This document shows, one piece after another, positions 51,894-59,884 of a stretch of 64,000 nt of DNA (position 1 is its first letter; the number at the start of each line of letters is the position of its first letter). Made by a program: the position numbers and the translations under genes. The stretch comes from Neisseria bacilliformis (GTDB lineage: Bacteria > Pseudomonadota > Gammaproteobacteria > Burkholderiales > Neisseriaceae). The notes below the pieces were generated by a model. It had not been told where the DNA came from, ran no database searches, and saw only the letters and a list, made by a program, of their open reading frames with translations. The DNA is taken from the NCBI RefSeq assembly GCF_014055025.1, contig NZ_CP059571.1:620001-684000 (forward strand), written 5' to 3'.

Positions 51894-53210
51894 TTATCCC
51901 GCCGCGTGGTGGCCGGTGGGTTTGTCGGTGATTGTCATGACTTCGGCGACGGTGTGGAAGGAGCCGAAGGCGGCGATTCTATCATTTTCGCCGCTGTCCG
52001 CCAAAGCGGCGCGGTAGGCCGCCGCGACGTTGGGAAAGCGGCGGATTTCGGTGATGCCGCAGGCGCGGAGCGCGGTTTCGATGGCTTCGCCGCTCATGCC
52101 GCGCGGCAGGTGCAGGGGGGCGACGTACCAGATGTCGAACTGGTCTTTAAGGATGGCGGCGACGCCGCCGATGTCTTTGTCGGCGAGGATGCTGAATACG
52201 GCGGTGCGTTTTTGCGCGAAGGGCAGGCCGATGAGGTTTTGCCGCATGGCGCGGGCGGCGTGGGGGTTGTGGCCGACGTCCCAGACGGTGAGGGGGCGGC
52301 CGGGGAGGACTTGAAAGCGGCCGGGGTTTTCTGCGCCGAGGAGGCCGCGTTTGATGGCGCCGGCGTCGATGGGGAGTTTGGCGTTGAGGCATTCGATGGC
52401 GGCGAGGGCGGCGGCGGCGTTGGCGAGCTGGTAGCTGCCGCGCAGGGCGGGCATGGGCAGGGCGTTGCGGTTGCGTTTGAGGCCGTCTGAAAAGGTGCTG
52501 CTGTGTTCGGGGTGGAAGCGGAACGACCATTGCTGGTTTTCGAGTTTGGCGAGGCTGTAATCGCGTTTGTACAGCAAAAGGTCTGCGCCGACGCTGCGGG
52601 CGTGGTCGAGCAGGCTTTGCGGCGGCGGGTTTTGGCCGCAGACGGCGGGGCGGCCGCCGCGCAGGATGCCGGCTTTTTCGTAGGCGACTTGTTCGACGGT
52701 GTCGCCGAGGAAGGCTTGGTGGTCGAGGTCGATGCTGGTGATGACGGAGACGTCGCCGTCGAAGATGTTGACGGCATCGAGCCGGCCGCCGAGGCCGACT
52801 TCGAGGATGATGATGTCGGCCTGTTCGCGGATGAAGATGTCGGCGGCGGCGAGGGTGTTGAACTCGAAATAGGTGAGCGAGATGTCGCCGCGCGCGGCTT
52901 CGATGCGCTCGAAGGCATCGGTGATGAGGCGGTCTGAAACGGGTTGGCCGTTGAGGGCGATGCGTTCGTTGTAGCGCAGCAGGTGGGGGCTGGTGAGGGT
53001 GCCGGTTTTGAAGCCGGCTTCTTTATAGATGGCGGTGAGAAAGGCGCAGACCGAGCCTTTGCCGTTGGTGCCGCCGACGATGACGACGGGGCAGGCGGGG
53101 TTGAGCTTCATGCGCCGTTTTACTTCGCCGACGCGTTCCAAGCCCATGTCGATGAGGCCGTTGCTGTGGGCGGTTTCGAGGTGGGCGAGCCATTGGCTGA
53201 GGGTTTTCAT
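51894..53210 (-). CDS. folC: Bifunctional dihydrofolate/folylpolyglutamate synthase
   Basis: Adds glutamate to dihydropteroate and to folates. The 438-residue Mur-ligase-like enzyme has the ATP loop VGGTNGKGSVCAFLTAI (about residue 45), the conserved TSPHLLRYNERI stretch and VITSIDLDHQAFLG. The C-terminal DVGHNPHAARAM motif is present. An in-frame DUS is read as TFSDGLKRN. It begins the folC-SPOR-cvpA-purF block, and its stop is 20 bp from the SPOR-protein start. Confidence 0.94.
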   Translation of the reverse strand: MKTLSQWLAHLETAHSNGLIDMGLERVGEVKRRMKLNPACPVVIVGGTNGKGSVCAFLTAIYKEAGFKTGTLTSPHLLRYNERIALNGQPVSDRLITDAFERIEAARGDISLTYFEFNTLAAADIFIREQADIIILEVGLGGRLDAVNIFDGDVSVITSIDLDHQAFLGDTVEQVAYEKAGILRGGRPAVCGQNPPPQSLLDHARSVGADLLLYKRDYSLAKLENQQWSFRFHPEHSSTFSDGLKRNRNALPMPALRGSYQLANAAAALAAIECLNAKLPIDAGAIKRGLLGAENPGRFQVLPGRPLTVWDVGHNPHAARAMRQNLIGLPFAQKRTAVFSILADKDIGGVAAILKDQFDIWYVAPLHLPRGMSGEAIETALRACGITEIRRFPNVAAAYRAALADSGENDRIAAFGSFHTVAEVMTITDKPTGHHAAG

Positions 53211-53236
53211 GGGGGCTTCCGTGTATATCTATGGTT

Positions 53237-53282
53237 GAGGCCGTCTGAAAAGCAGTTTGGCGTTTTCAGACGGCCTTTTTTC
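53237..53282 (-). terminator. DUS-pair terminator after rpe
   Basis: GAGGCCGTCTGAAAAG and CGTTTTCAGACGGCCTTTTTT, then a third DUS copy (TTTCAGACGGCC) that is part of the rpe 3' end. A triple arrangement. Confidence 0.65.
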
Positions 53283-53961
53283 AGACGGCCTTTGCAAGCT
53301 CCGCGCGCATTTGGCTGATAACGGCGCGGTAGTCGGGCTGGCCGAAGATGGCGGAGCCGGCGACGAAGGTGTCCGCGCCGGCGGCGGCGGCTTGGGCGAT
53401 GTTGGCGGTTTTGATGCCGCCGTCCACTTCCAGTGCGATACGCCGTCCGCTTTGCGCTTCGTATGCGTCGAGCAGGGCGCGGGTTTGGCGCAGCTTGGCG
53501 AAAGTGTGCGGGATAAAGCTCTGGCCGCCGAAGCCGGGGTTGACCGACATCAGCAGCACCATGTCGAGGCGGTCGAGTACGTTTTCCAAAACGGACACGG
53601 AGGTGGCGGGGTTGAGCACCAGCCCGGCCTGGCAGCCGCGCTCGCGGATGAGGGCGAGGCTGCGGTCGGCGTGGCGGCTGGCTTCGGGGTGGAAGGTGAT
53701 GATGTCCGCGCCCGCGTCGGCGAAGGCGGCGATGAGGCTGTCCACCGGTTCGACCATCAGGTGCACGTCCACCGGCACGGCGGCGTAGGGCTTGATGGCG
53801 GTGCACACCATCGGGCCGAAGGTGAGGTTGGGCACGTAATGGTTGTCCATCACGTCAAAATGGATCAAATCCGCGCCCGCCTCGACAACGCGGGTAACTT
53901 CCTCGCCCAAGCGGGCGAAATCGGCGGACAAAATGCTGGGGGCGATACGGAATTTCTGCAT
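53281..53961 (-). CDS. rpe: Ribulose-phosphate 3-epimerase
   Basis: Interconverts ribulose-5-phosphate and xylulose-5-phosphate in the pentose phosphate pathway. The 226-residue TIM barrel has [17 protein letters not shown] at the start, [17 protein letters not shown] with the metal/catalytic Asp and His, [43 protein letters not shown] and the phosphate-binding [15 protein letters not shown]. The C-terminal KAV is from a DUS. Start and length are typical. Confidence 0.95.
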   Translation of the reverse strand: MQKFRIAPSILSADFARLGEEVTRVVEAGADLIHFDVMDNHYVPNLTFGPMVCTAIKPYAAVPVDVHLMVEPVDSLIAAFADAGADIITFHPEASRHADRSLALIRERGCQAGLVLNPATSVSVLENVLDRLDMVLLMSVNPGFGGQSFIPHTFAKLRQTRALLDAYEAQSGRRIALEVDGGIKTANIAQAAAAGADTFVAGSAIFGQPDYRAVISQMRAELAKAV

Positions 53962-54100
53962 GGGATGCTTTCGGCGGCTCTTCGGATGCCCGTTTTATTC
54001 CAAACGGCATAAAAATAAAAGTTATAGCGTTTTTACAACATAAAATTCCGCGCGGCGGCGGATGAGGGGCAGGGTTGCGCAATATCATGGCAGTCAAAGT

Positions 54101-54128
54101 TTGTTTTACCCAAGTTTACGGCTATTAT
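54101..54128 (+). promoter_or_regulatory. Promoter of the Spy/CpxP-like gene
   Basis: TTGTTT (54101-54106) and TATTAT (54123-54128) are separated by 16 bp, within an AT-rich stretch 75 bp before the GTG start at 54203. Confidence 0.45.
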
Positions 54129-54202
54129 ACCGTGTTTACAGGCCGCTCCCGTATATTTCCCACCGCTCCAACCGCCCGACGACAAAGCCGAGAAAGAACA
54201 AA

Positions 54203-54625
54203 GTGTTTAACGCCAAACAACGCCGCTTTTTGCGTGCCGCCGCCGTGTCCGGCCTGCTGTGCGGCCAACCCTTCCTCCCCGCCGCCGCCCTCAACATCCA
54301 AGATTTCCAACCCAACTGCGACATCCGCCAGCTGCGCCTCTCGCGCGAACAATACGAAGAGCTGCGCAGCCTGCGCGGCGAATACAAACAGGCCGTCGAA
54401 CGCCTCAACGCGCAAAACCGCCACAGCGAACGCGCCCGCCGCGACCACCTGCTGCGCATCCTCTCCTCCTCCCAGTTTGACGAACGGCTGGCGCACCGCT
54501 ACATCGGCGAACGCTACGAAACCGGCTTGCAGTTTGCCGAAGAAGAACTGGGCATCCAATATAAATTCTACCAACTGCTCAACCCGCAGCAGCAGCGCGT
54601 GTGGGTGCAGAAATGCCTCACCTGA
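54203..54625 (+). CDS. Spy/CpxP-like small periplasmic protein
   Basis: A 140-residue protein with a signal peptide (RRFLRAAAVSGLLCGQPFLPAAA) and a helical charged mature part. Conserved LSREQYEELRSLRGEYKQ resembles the LTxxQ motif of Spy/CpxP periplasmic chaperones. The start is placed at GTG 54203, because upstream ATG codons give residues without any signal sequence. Two Cys (NCDIR and VQKCLT near the end) may form a disulfide. The function is inferred only loosely. Confidence 0.6.
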   Translation: MFNAKQRRFLRAAAVSGLLCGQPFLPAAALNIQDFQPNCDIRQLRLSREQYEELRSLRGEYKQAVERLNAQNRHSERARRDHLLRILSSSQFDERLAHRYIGERYETGLQFAEEELGIQYKFYQLLNPQQQRVWVQKCLT

Positions 54626-54753
54626 GGCAGACGGACAACAGGGAACGGAAACCGCCGTTCCCTTTTTTGCGCCCCGCTTTTTCAGACGGCCTGTTGTCCC
54701 GCCCGCCCTGCAATGTCAGAATACCGCCCGCATCCAACGCCGGACACCGCAAC

Positions 54754-55005
54754 ATGGAACAACCCGACTTCTTCGACATCCCCAGCCCCTGCATCGGCGT
54801 ATGCCGCGCCGACGACAAAGGCTGCTGCGTCGGCTGCCTGCGCAGCCGCGAAGAGCGGCTCTACTGGCTGAAAATGACCGACGGCCAGAAACACCAAGTC
54901 ATGCGCCTGATTGCCGCCCGCCGCAAAAAACGCAGCCAGACTGCGGCCGAAAAAACCCGTCATCCGGCAGAAAACCCCGCGCAGCAAGGCTTCGATTTCA
55001 CATAA
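54754..55005 (+). CDS. DUF1289 cysteine-rich protein
   Basis: An 83-residue small cytosolic protein with the DUF1289 core SPCIGVCRADDKGCCVGCLRSREER, whose cysteines suggest a metal or iron-sulfur site. Upstream in-frame start codons only add a DUS-containing extension, so ATG 54754 is chosen. The C-terminus is basic. The function is unknown in the family. Confidence 0.75.
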   Translation: MEQPDFFDIPSPCIGVCRADDKGCCVGCLRSREERLYWLKMTDGQKHQVMRLIAARRKKRSQTAAEKTRHPAENPAQQGFDFT

Positions 55006-55039
55006 AGACCGTCTGAAAACCAACTTTGGAGCACACAAC

Positions 55040-55378
55040 ATGAACCCCGCCCGCCTCGCCCTACTGTTGCCGATTGCCCTCGCCGCCTGCGAATACAGCG
55101 ACACCCCCTACGGCCGCTACGCCCGCATCGACCTGCCCGTCGAAAACCGCACCGTCATCCACAAAACCGTTACCGTCAACGCCCCGCCCGGCACCACCGT
55201 CATCTACGGCGACACCACTCCCGCCTCCGCCTATTCCGGCTACGACTGCTACTACGACCGCCACAACCGCCGCCGCCGCTGCGAAGCACGCAACCCGCCG
55301 CCGCGCAGCGTGTACCGCATCGAAGGCGGCAGCGGCGACATCCGCCAAAGCTACGAAGGCTACGGATATGCCTTTTAA
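55040..55378 (+). CDS. Small lipoprotein, Tyr/Arg-rich
   Basis: A 112-residue lipoprotein: signal peptide and lipobox LAAC (Cys17), followed by a Thr/Val-rich strand region (NRTVIHKTVTVNAPPGTTVIYGD) and a Tyr/Arg/Cys-rich tail (YDCYYDRHNRRRRCEARN). The small size and repeated aromatic residues are typical of outer-membrane-anchored small lipoproteins of unknown role. Confidence 0.6.
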   Translation: MNPARLALLLPIALAACEYSDTPYGRYARIDLPVENRTVIHKTVTVNAPPGTTVIYGDTTPASAYSGYDCYYDRHNRRRRCEARNPPPRSVYRIEGGSGDIRQSYEGYGYAF

Positions 55379-55539
55379 AGCGGGTTTTGAAACCACAGGC
55401 GTATTGAATGCCGACACGTTCTAAGGCCGTCTGAAAACACAACTTCGGCGCGGGCAGGGCGGCTGTTCGGAACACCGGATATTTCATCTTTCCCGTCATC
55501 ATCTTACCCGAATCCGCCGCCGAAACCCCCACCCCGCCG

Positions 55540-55568
55540 TTGACAGCGTACACGCCCTTGCGTATAGT
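55540..55568 (+). promoter_or_regulatory. Near-consensus sigma70 promoter of tRNA-Ser
   Basis: TTGACA (55540-55545), 17-bp spacer, TATAGT (55563-55568), 15 bp before the tRNA 5' end. This is the best promoter in the window. Confidence 0.8.
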
Positions 55569-55583
55569 CCGCGCTTTCTTTAC

Positions 55584-55676
55584 GGAGTAATGGCTGAGAG
55601 GCTGAAGGCACTTCCCTGCTAAGGAAGCATGTGGGGTCAACCTGCATCGAGGGTTCGAATCCCTCTTACTCCGCCA
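55584..55676 (+). tRNA. tRNA-Ser (anticodon GCU)
   Basis: A 93-nt class II tRNA. The acceptor stem GGAGTAA pairs with TTACTCC, the discriminator is G, and CCA is encoded. The anticodon stem-loop TTCCCTGCTAAGGAA gives anticodon GCT (reads AGC/AGU serine codons). A long variable arm (GCATGTGGGGTCAACCTGC) and the T-loop TTCGAAT are present. It marks the left border of the prophage. Confidence 0.95.
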
Positions 55677-55718
55677 CTTAACTTTCTGGAAGTTTTTACA
55701 AACTTTCAAAATCAATCA

Positions 55719-55757
55719 AAACAGGGTAAGTTTTCAACGGCTTACCCTGTTTTTTCT
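55719..55757 (+). terminator. Rho-independent terminator after tRNA-Ser
   Basis: AACAGGGTAAG and CTTACCCTGTT form an 11-bp stem with loop TTTTCAACGG and a following T-run. This is a classical non-DUS terminator, possibly brought or retained by the integrated element. Confidence 0.8.
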
Positions 55758-55852
55758 TTCGGACGTTTTAGGACGTTTCCAATCGTTTTTTAATCTTTTT
55801 AATTTTTTTATGGTATTTTATTTGGTATCTGAACAAAACGGGATGCCGGATT

Positions 55853-57064
55853 ATGCCGAAAATTGTGAAGCCGCTGACGTTGGCGCAGGTGAAGGCTGCG
55901 CGGGCGAAGGACAAGCTCTATAAGCTGTCGGACGGGGGCGGGCTTGCGCTGTGGGTGCTGCCGACGGGCGGGAAGTCTTGGCGTTTGAGCTACCGGCGGC
56001 CGGACGGGCGGCAGGATACGGCAACGCTCGGGCTGTATCCGCGCTTTGGTTTGGCGGATGCGCGGGCGTGGCGGGATGAGATGCTGGTGCGGCTGGCGCG
56101 GGGCGGCGATCCGAAGGCGGTGTCTGACGATGTGGCGGCGAAGTGGCGGTTTGAAAACTGCCTGTCGCGCTGGTTCGAGTTGTGGCGCACACAGGACGGG
56201 AAGACGGGCAGCGGCAAGAATCCGAAGTATGCGGCGCAGGTGTTGTCTGCGCTGGGAGACAATGTGCTGCCGTCGTTTCGCGGGCGGGACATCCGTTCTA
56301 TCACGACGGCGGAGGTGGTCGATGTGCTGCGCGGGATGGAGGCGCGGGGGGTGCTGTCGTATTTGAAGCGCACGAAAAGCAGCCTGAATCTGCTGTTTGA
56401 CTATTTTGTGGCGGACGGGACGCTGGCGGCCAATCCGGTCGCGGTCATCGGGCGGCAGGTGTTCCGCAAGCCGAGGGAGCGGCATTTCGCGGCGTTGGAC
56501 TGGCGGGAGCTGCCTTTGCTAATCGAGCGGCTGGAAACGGCGGACGGGGTGGGGCTGCGGGCGCGGCTGCTGGTTTATTGGCAGTTGTTGAGTATGGTGC
56601 GGCCTGCGGAGGCGGCGGAGACACGGCTGTCGGAAATCGATTTGGACGCGGGTTTGTGGGAGATTCCGTTGGAGCGGATGAAGACGCGGCCGCATGTGGT
56701 GCCGCTGACGCCTGCGCTGCTGCAAATCTACCGTGAGGCGGTGGCAATTAATGTGCGCGGGGTGTGGCTGTTTGAGGGTTTGGGCTATAACAAGCCGATG
56801 TCGGTAGAATCGGTGCGTATCAAGCTGCGGCAGAAGATGGGGCTGGATTCGACGGCGCACGGGCTGCGGTCGTTGGCGCGGACGTATCTGCGGGAGGTGT
56901 TTAAGGTGCGGCACGATGTGGGGGAGCTTTTGTTGTCCCACTCGATTCAGGACAAGACGCAGCGGGCGTACAACCGTGCGGAGTTGTTGGACGAGCGGCG
57001 GGAGGTGCTGACGCGCTGGGGCGATGATGTGATGGCTTTGCGCGAAAAATACCGGCGCAAATAA
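55853..57064 (+). CDS. int: Tyrosine-type phage integrase (P4-like)
   Basis: A 403-residue site-specific recombinase. An N-terminal DUF4102 arm-binding domain (LYKLSDGGGLALWVLPTGGKSW) is followed by a core-binding SAM-like domain. The catalytic domain has Arg250 (MVRPAEAAETRL), His336-x2-Arg339 (TAHGLRSLARTYL), His363 in LLSHS and nucleophile Tyr373 (QRAYNR). It directly follows the tRNA and its terminator, so integration into tRNA-Ser is the clear inference. ATG at 55853. Confidence 0.93.
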   Translation: MPKIVKPLTLAQVKAARAKDKLYKLSDGGGLALWVLPTGGKSWRLSYRRPDGRQDTATLGLYPRFGLADARAWRDEMLVRLARGGDPKAVSDDVAAKWRFENCLSRWFELWRTQDGKTGSGKNPKYAAQVLSALGDNVLPSFRGRDIRSITTAEVVDVLRGMEARGVLSYLKRTKSSLNLLFDYFVADGTLAANPVAVIGRQVFRKPRERHFAALDWRELPLLIERLETADGVGLRARLLVYWQLLSMVRPAEAAETRLSEIDLDAGLWEIPLERMKTRPHVVPLTPALLQIYREAVAINVRGVWLFEGLGYNKPMSVESVRIKLRQKMGLDSTAHGLRSLARTYLREVFKVRHDVGELLLSHSIQDKTQRAYNRAELLDERREVLTRWGDDVMALREKYRRK

Positions 57065-57094
57065 AGATGCCGCCCAAATCGGGCGGCATGGTTG

Positions 57095-57307
57095 TTACTG
57101 CATATCGGTTTCGGGCGGCAGTCCGAGATGGCGGTTGCGCAGGCGGACGACTTCGCTGCGGCGGTAGAGGTTGTCGCGCCCTGCCTTGATGGGCTGGGGG
57201 ACGCGCCCCTGCCTGCGGTAGTGCCAGATGGTTGTGGTGCTGGGCGGGCGTTTGCCGGGGAGTGTCCACAGTTCTTTGACGCCGTCCAGGGTGATGATGT
57301 CGTTCAC
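57095..57307 (-). CDS. Excisionase / AlpA-like HTH protein
   Basis: A 70-residue winged-helix-like DNA-binding protein. PSTTTIWHYRRQGRVPQPIKAGRDNLYRRSEV is the AlpA/MerR-like pattern seen in phage excisionases and early regulators. It lies next to the integrase but is transcribed toward it, as the last gene of a tight leftward operon. A role in excision is inferred from size and position. Confidence 0.65.
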   Translation of the reverse strand: MNDIITLDGVKELWTLPGKRPPSTTTIWHYRRQGRVPQPIKAGRDNLYRRSEVVRLRNRHLGLPPETDMQ

Positions 57308-57310
57308 GGC

Positions 57311-57523
57311 CTAGCCTCCTATGGCGATGCCCAGCCACAGGCCGAAGACGAGGGCTGTGAGGGCGGTGTTGACGGTTAGACAGTGCAGGGCTTTTTGTTC
57401 GTGGGCGGCTGCGGCGGCTTTCTGCTTCTGCGCGTTTTCGAGGATGCGCACGGCAATGGCTGCGCTGCGTTCGGCTTCTTCGAGGAATTGCCGGGCTTCT
57501 TCGCGTTGGCGGATGGGGTTCAT
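57311..57523 (-). CDS. Small phage protein with one membrane helix
   Basis: A 70-residue protein: an N-terminal helix rich in charged residues (MNPIRQREEARQFLEEAERSAAIAVRILENAQKQ), then a C-terminal hydrophobic helix (LTALVFGLWLGIAIGG). It overlaps the upstream gene by 4 bp (ATGA) and is 3 bp from the excisionase-like gene. Tail-anchored topology is likely. The function is unknown. Confidence 0.55.
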   Translation of the reverse strand: MNPIRQREEARQFLEEAERSAAIAVRILENAQKQKAAAAAHEQKALHCLTVNTALTALVFGLWLGIAIGG

Positions 57524-57888
57524 GCGGTTGCTCCTTCGGGCGGTTGGGGGAGTGGTTGCCAGTGGGTTACGTAATCGGTGATGTTTCCTCCTTGATAGCG
57601 GAATATCTGTTTTTCAGGGATGAAGCAGGCTTCAAATCTGCTTTTCTCTACGTCGTCCCAAACCAGATAAAAATCACATTTTTTCGGCAGTCTGTCCCCC
57701 ACGCTTATCCAGCTGCTCTGTTCGGCGCGGGCGAGCCAGCCCTCAAACATATCTTGCGGATTAACCTCATCTGCTCTTGATGAGGACATAAAAGTTCCGT
57801 CTTTGTACTTTTTCGGCAGGTATCCGAATATTTCTTTATACCACGCTTCAAACGCGGTTCTTTCTTGCTCGATTTGTTCGGGTGTCAT
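57520..57888 (-). CDS. DUF551-type phage protein
   Basis: A 122-residue protein with the C-terminal DUF551 pattern (SSWISVGDRLPKKCDFYLVW, then ITDYVTHWQPLPQPP). The N-terminal part begins like phage Ead/Ea22-type early proteins (MTPEQIEQERTAFEAWYKE). DUF551 proteins are widespread in phage early regions and have no assigned activity. Overlaps its downstream neighbour by 4 bp. Confidence 0.7.
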   Translation of the reverse strand: MTPEQIEQERTAFEAWYKEIFGYLPKKYKDGTFMSSSRADEVNPQDMFEGWLARAEQSSWISVGDRLPKKCDFYLVWDDVEKSRFEACFIPEKQIFRYQGGNITDYVTHWQPLPQPPEGATA

Positions 57889-57891
57889 GTT

Positions 57892-58137
57892 TTATCCTTT
57901 TATTCTGTGAACAACGCCGCCGCTTATTTGCCGGGTATCCAGTCCGTTGATGGCGGTGATTTTGTCTGTGCCGAGGGTTTGGGCGGCCTGTATTTCGACA
58001 ACGACGGTGCTGATGATGTTGCTGCTGATTTTGCTGACGGCATGGGCGGTTTCGATGTTGATGCTGCCGTCTTTGAGGCCGCGCAGGGTGGTGAAGAGTT
58101 CTTCACGAAGCTGTGCGGTTACGCTTTGATTTTGCAT
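57892..58137 (-). CDS. Small phage protein, unknown function
   Basis: An 81-residue protein with a helical N-terminal half (AQLREELFTTLRGLKDG, AHAVSKISSNIIST). It starts within the end of the larger nuclease-like gene (35-bp overlap) and is followed after 3 bp by the DUF551 gene, so it is a member of the leftward operon. No family is recognised. Confidence 0.5.
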   Translation of the reverse strand: MQNQSVTAQLREELFTTLRGLKDGSINIETAHAVSKISSNIISTVVVEIQAAQTLGTDKITAINGLDTRQISGGVVHRIKG

Positions 58138-58819
58138 GACATTCGTCCTTTAAGGTTTGGTTGGCCTGTGCCGCTGTTTTGAGTTCGGGCGGGATGGCGA
58201 GGTGTTGCGGGTTTGCGGTGAGCAGAAGGATGTTTTGCCTCAGCTCGGCTACGGGAAAGAGAAATTCCGACCACGCGCCTTGTTTTTCCATGATGGTTTT
58301 TTGTGTTACTTCTACCTGCTTTTGGTTGAGCAGGAACAGGCTGGGGATGATGAGGCAGTGGGTGTAGCTGTCTGCGTCGCCGTCGTCGGCTTCGGGGTTG
58401 GTTTTGGCAAACATGACGAACAGGTCGGTTTTGAATTTGTTGCGGCAGCGGAAGCGGTATTTGAGGTTTCCTTTATTGCCTTTGTTTTCAAATCCCGCCG
58501 AGCTTTTGACGTCGATTTTCGCGCCGTTGAGGATGAAGTCGTAGGCGGGGTTGTTGAACTGTACGGACAGGTTGGTGTTGACGGCTTCGGGCAGGTGGCG
58601 GGCAAACAGGCTTTCGCCGACGCGGCCGATTTCCGCGCCCCTGCTGTTGACGATGAAGCCTTCGGTGAGGCGCAGGATGCCGGATGCCTGGGCGATCATG
58701 GTGGCTTGGATGATGCTGATGCCTGCTTCGTGGGCGGCGGCGCGGATGGGGGCTTTGCCGCGGTACAGGGCGATAAAGCGGTCGGCCTGTTCGCGGCTTG
58801 CGCCGAAGGTGGAAATCAT
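58103..58819 (-). CDS. Phage HTH protein with PD-(D/E)xK nuclease-like domain
   Basis: A 238-residue protein. The first 60 residues suggest a helix-turn-helix (FIALYRGKAPIRAAAHEAGISIIQATMIAQ). They are followed by VGESLFARHLPEA and a likely nuclease core, NPAYDFILNGAKIDVKSS, in which Glu69, Asp94, Asp103 and Lys105 fit the E...D-(x8)-D-x-K layout of the PD-(D/E)xK fold. A Lys/Arg-rich strand segment (LKYRFRCRNKFKTDLFVMFAK) follows. Its identity is not established. A resolvase or restriction-like nuclease is possible. Confidence 0.45.
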   Translation of the reverse strand: MISTFGASREQADRFIALYRGKAPIRAAAHEAGISIIQATMIAQASGILRLTEGFIVNSRGAEIGRVGESLFARHLPEAVNTNLSVQFNNPAYDFILNGAKIDVKSSAGFENKGNKGNLKYRFRCRNKFKTDLFVMFAKTNPEADDGDADSYTHCLIIPSLFLLNQKQVEVTQKTIMEKQGAWSEFLFPVAELRQNILLLTANPQHLAIPPELKTAAQANQTLKDECHAKSKRNRTAS

Positions 58820-58848
58820 GGGTTTGTCCTTTCGGGTCGGGTGGGTTT

Positions 58849-59175
58849 TCAGACGGCCTCTTCCTGTGTTTCGGCGTTTTCAGGCTGCATCCGCATTGCC
58901 ATGTCGATAGCATCGCGCAGGCTGTGCAGGTTGCACGCGACGCATTCGGCGGGCAGTTGCACGTTGCCGATGTGGTTGTCGCGGTCTGCCAGCCAGTCCA
59001 GCCGCTCGGTGTCGGGGTGTGGTTCGGTTGCGCACGGGCAGATTTTATTCAGCAGGTAATCGTGCGTTTTCCCGTCTGACGATGCGACGGTACAGCTTGA
59101 TAGGTAGTCGCGCAGGAATACGAACTGTCTGCCTTCTGTGTCTTGTACGCGGTCGCCGAATTTGAATTGGGTCAT
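58849..59175 (-). CDS. Small phage protein, Cys-containing
   Basis: A 108-residue protein with two CxxC-like clusters (ICPCATE and ECVAC) that could bind a metal, and a C-terminal helix (LHSLRDAIDMAMRMQPE). Its 3' end runs through an AG-DUS (TTTTCAGACGGCC at 58848-58860 read as EEAV, stop). No family is recognised. Confidence 0.5.
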   Translation of the reverse strand: MTQFKFGDRVQDTEGRQFVFLRDYLSSCTVASSDGKTHDYLLNKICPCATEPHPDTERLDWLADRDNHIGNVQLPAECVACNLHSLRDAIDMAMRMQPENAETQEEAV

Positions 59176-59227
59176 TTGGGGTCTCCTTTTTAGGCTGTTG
59201 GTAAAGGGGTTGAGGCCGTCTGAAAGT

Positions 59228-59836
59228 TCAGAGGCTTTGCAGGTATTGGGTTTCGGCGGCGACTTCGGCGAGGAATTTTTGCGCTTCGGTTTCGAGCCGG
59301 GCGATGGTGTCGCTATCGCGCTCTATGCGTTTGATGCGGATGGCGAGGTGTTCGGGCAGGCGGGGGTCGTAGCTGACGAAGTCGCACCATTGCCGTCCGG
59401 TGCAGGCCATCTGCCATTGCATTTGGGCGTGGTATTGCGGTTTGGGGCGGCCGCTGCGGATGAAGGCGAGGTGGGTGGCGGTGTTGGGGCATTTGATTTC
59501 GATTAGGCCGTCTTCTCCTATCAGTCCGTCTGGACTGGCTCCGCTGTCTGCAATCGCGGGGTGGGGGTGGTAGCCGGTTTCGGTTACGTCGTTGCCGGTT
59601 TCGATGATGTAGGCGGCGCGTGCCTGCGGTTCGGTGTCTGTGCCGTGGCGCATGGCGGGAGTTTCGAAGCTGCCGTAGGGTTGGCCGGTGAGGCGTTCGC
59701 AGATGAGTTCTGCTTTGTAGTTTTCGCGGGCGGCGGTGTAGCCTGTGCGGGCGGTTTTGGCGGTGGCGTCGTGAATGCGGCTGGCGGTGAGTTTGCCGCA
59801 GCGTGCCTGATGCCATTCTTCGGTGTGCTGCTGCAT
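59228..59836 (-). CDS. YqaJ-family viral recombinase / lambda-exonuclease-like nuclease
   Basis: A 202-residue 5'-3' exonuclease of the YqaJ/lambda exonuclease family, the end-resecting partner of a single-strand annealing protein. It has the WHQARCGKLTASRI start, Glu69 in HGTDTEP, and the PD-(D/E)xK core Asp103 (GASPDGLIG), Glu113 and Lys115 (LIEIKCP), followed by QMQWQMACTG. It is immediately downstream of the Bet gene with a DUS pair between. Confidence 0.9.
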   Translation of the reverse strand: MQQHTEEWHQARCGKLTASRIHDATAKTARTGYTAARENYKAELICERLTGQPYGSFETPAMRHGTDTEPQARAAYIIETGNDVTETGYHPHPAIADSGASPDGLIGEDGLIEIKCPNTATHLAFIRSGRPKPQYHAQMQWQMACTGRQWCDFVSYDPRLPEHLAIRIKRIERDSDTIARLETEAQKFLAEVAAETQYLQSL

Positions 59837-59852
59837 AGGGGGTTTCCTTTTT

Positions 59853-59881
59853 TCAGACGGCCTTTTGTGCGCCGTCTGAAA
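59853..59881 (-). terminator. DUS pair between bet and exonuclease genes
   Basis: TTTCAGACGGCCTTTTGTGCGCCGTCTGAAA: an inverted DUS pair with a very short loop inside the phage recombination operon. It may reduce expression of the exonuclease relative to Bet. Confidence 0.55.
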
Positions 59882-59884
59882 GGT

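Noticed and set aside
50251-52017. 588-codon plus-strand frame opposite the SPOR-protein gene
   Set aside because: Phe/Gly/Leu-rich mirror of the Ala/Glu/Lys-rich repeats; the minus strand has the signal anchor and SPOR domain.
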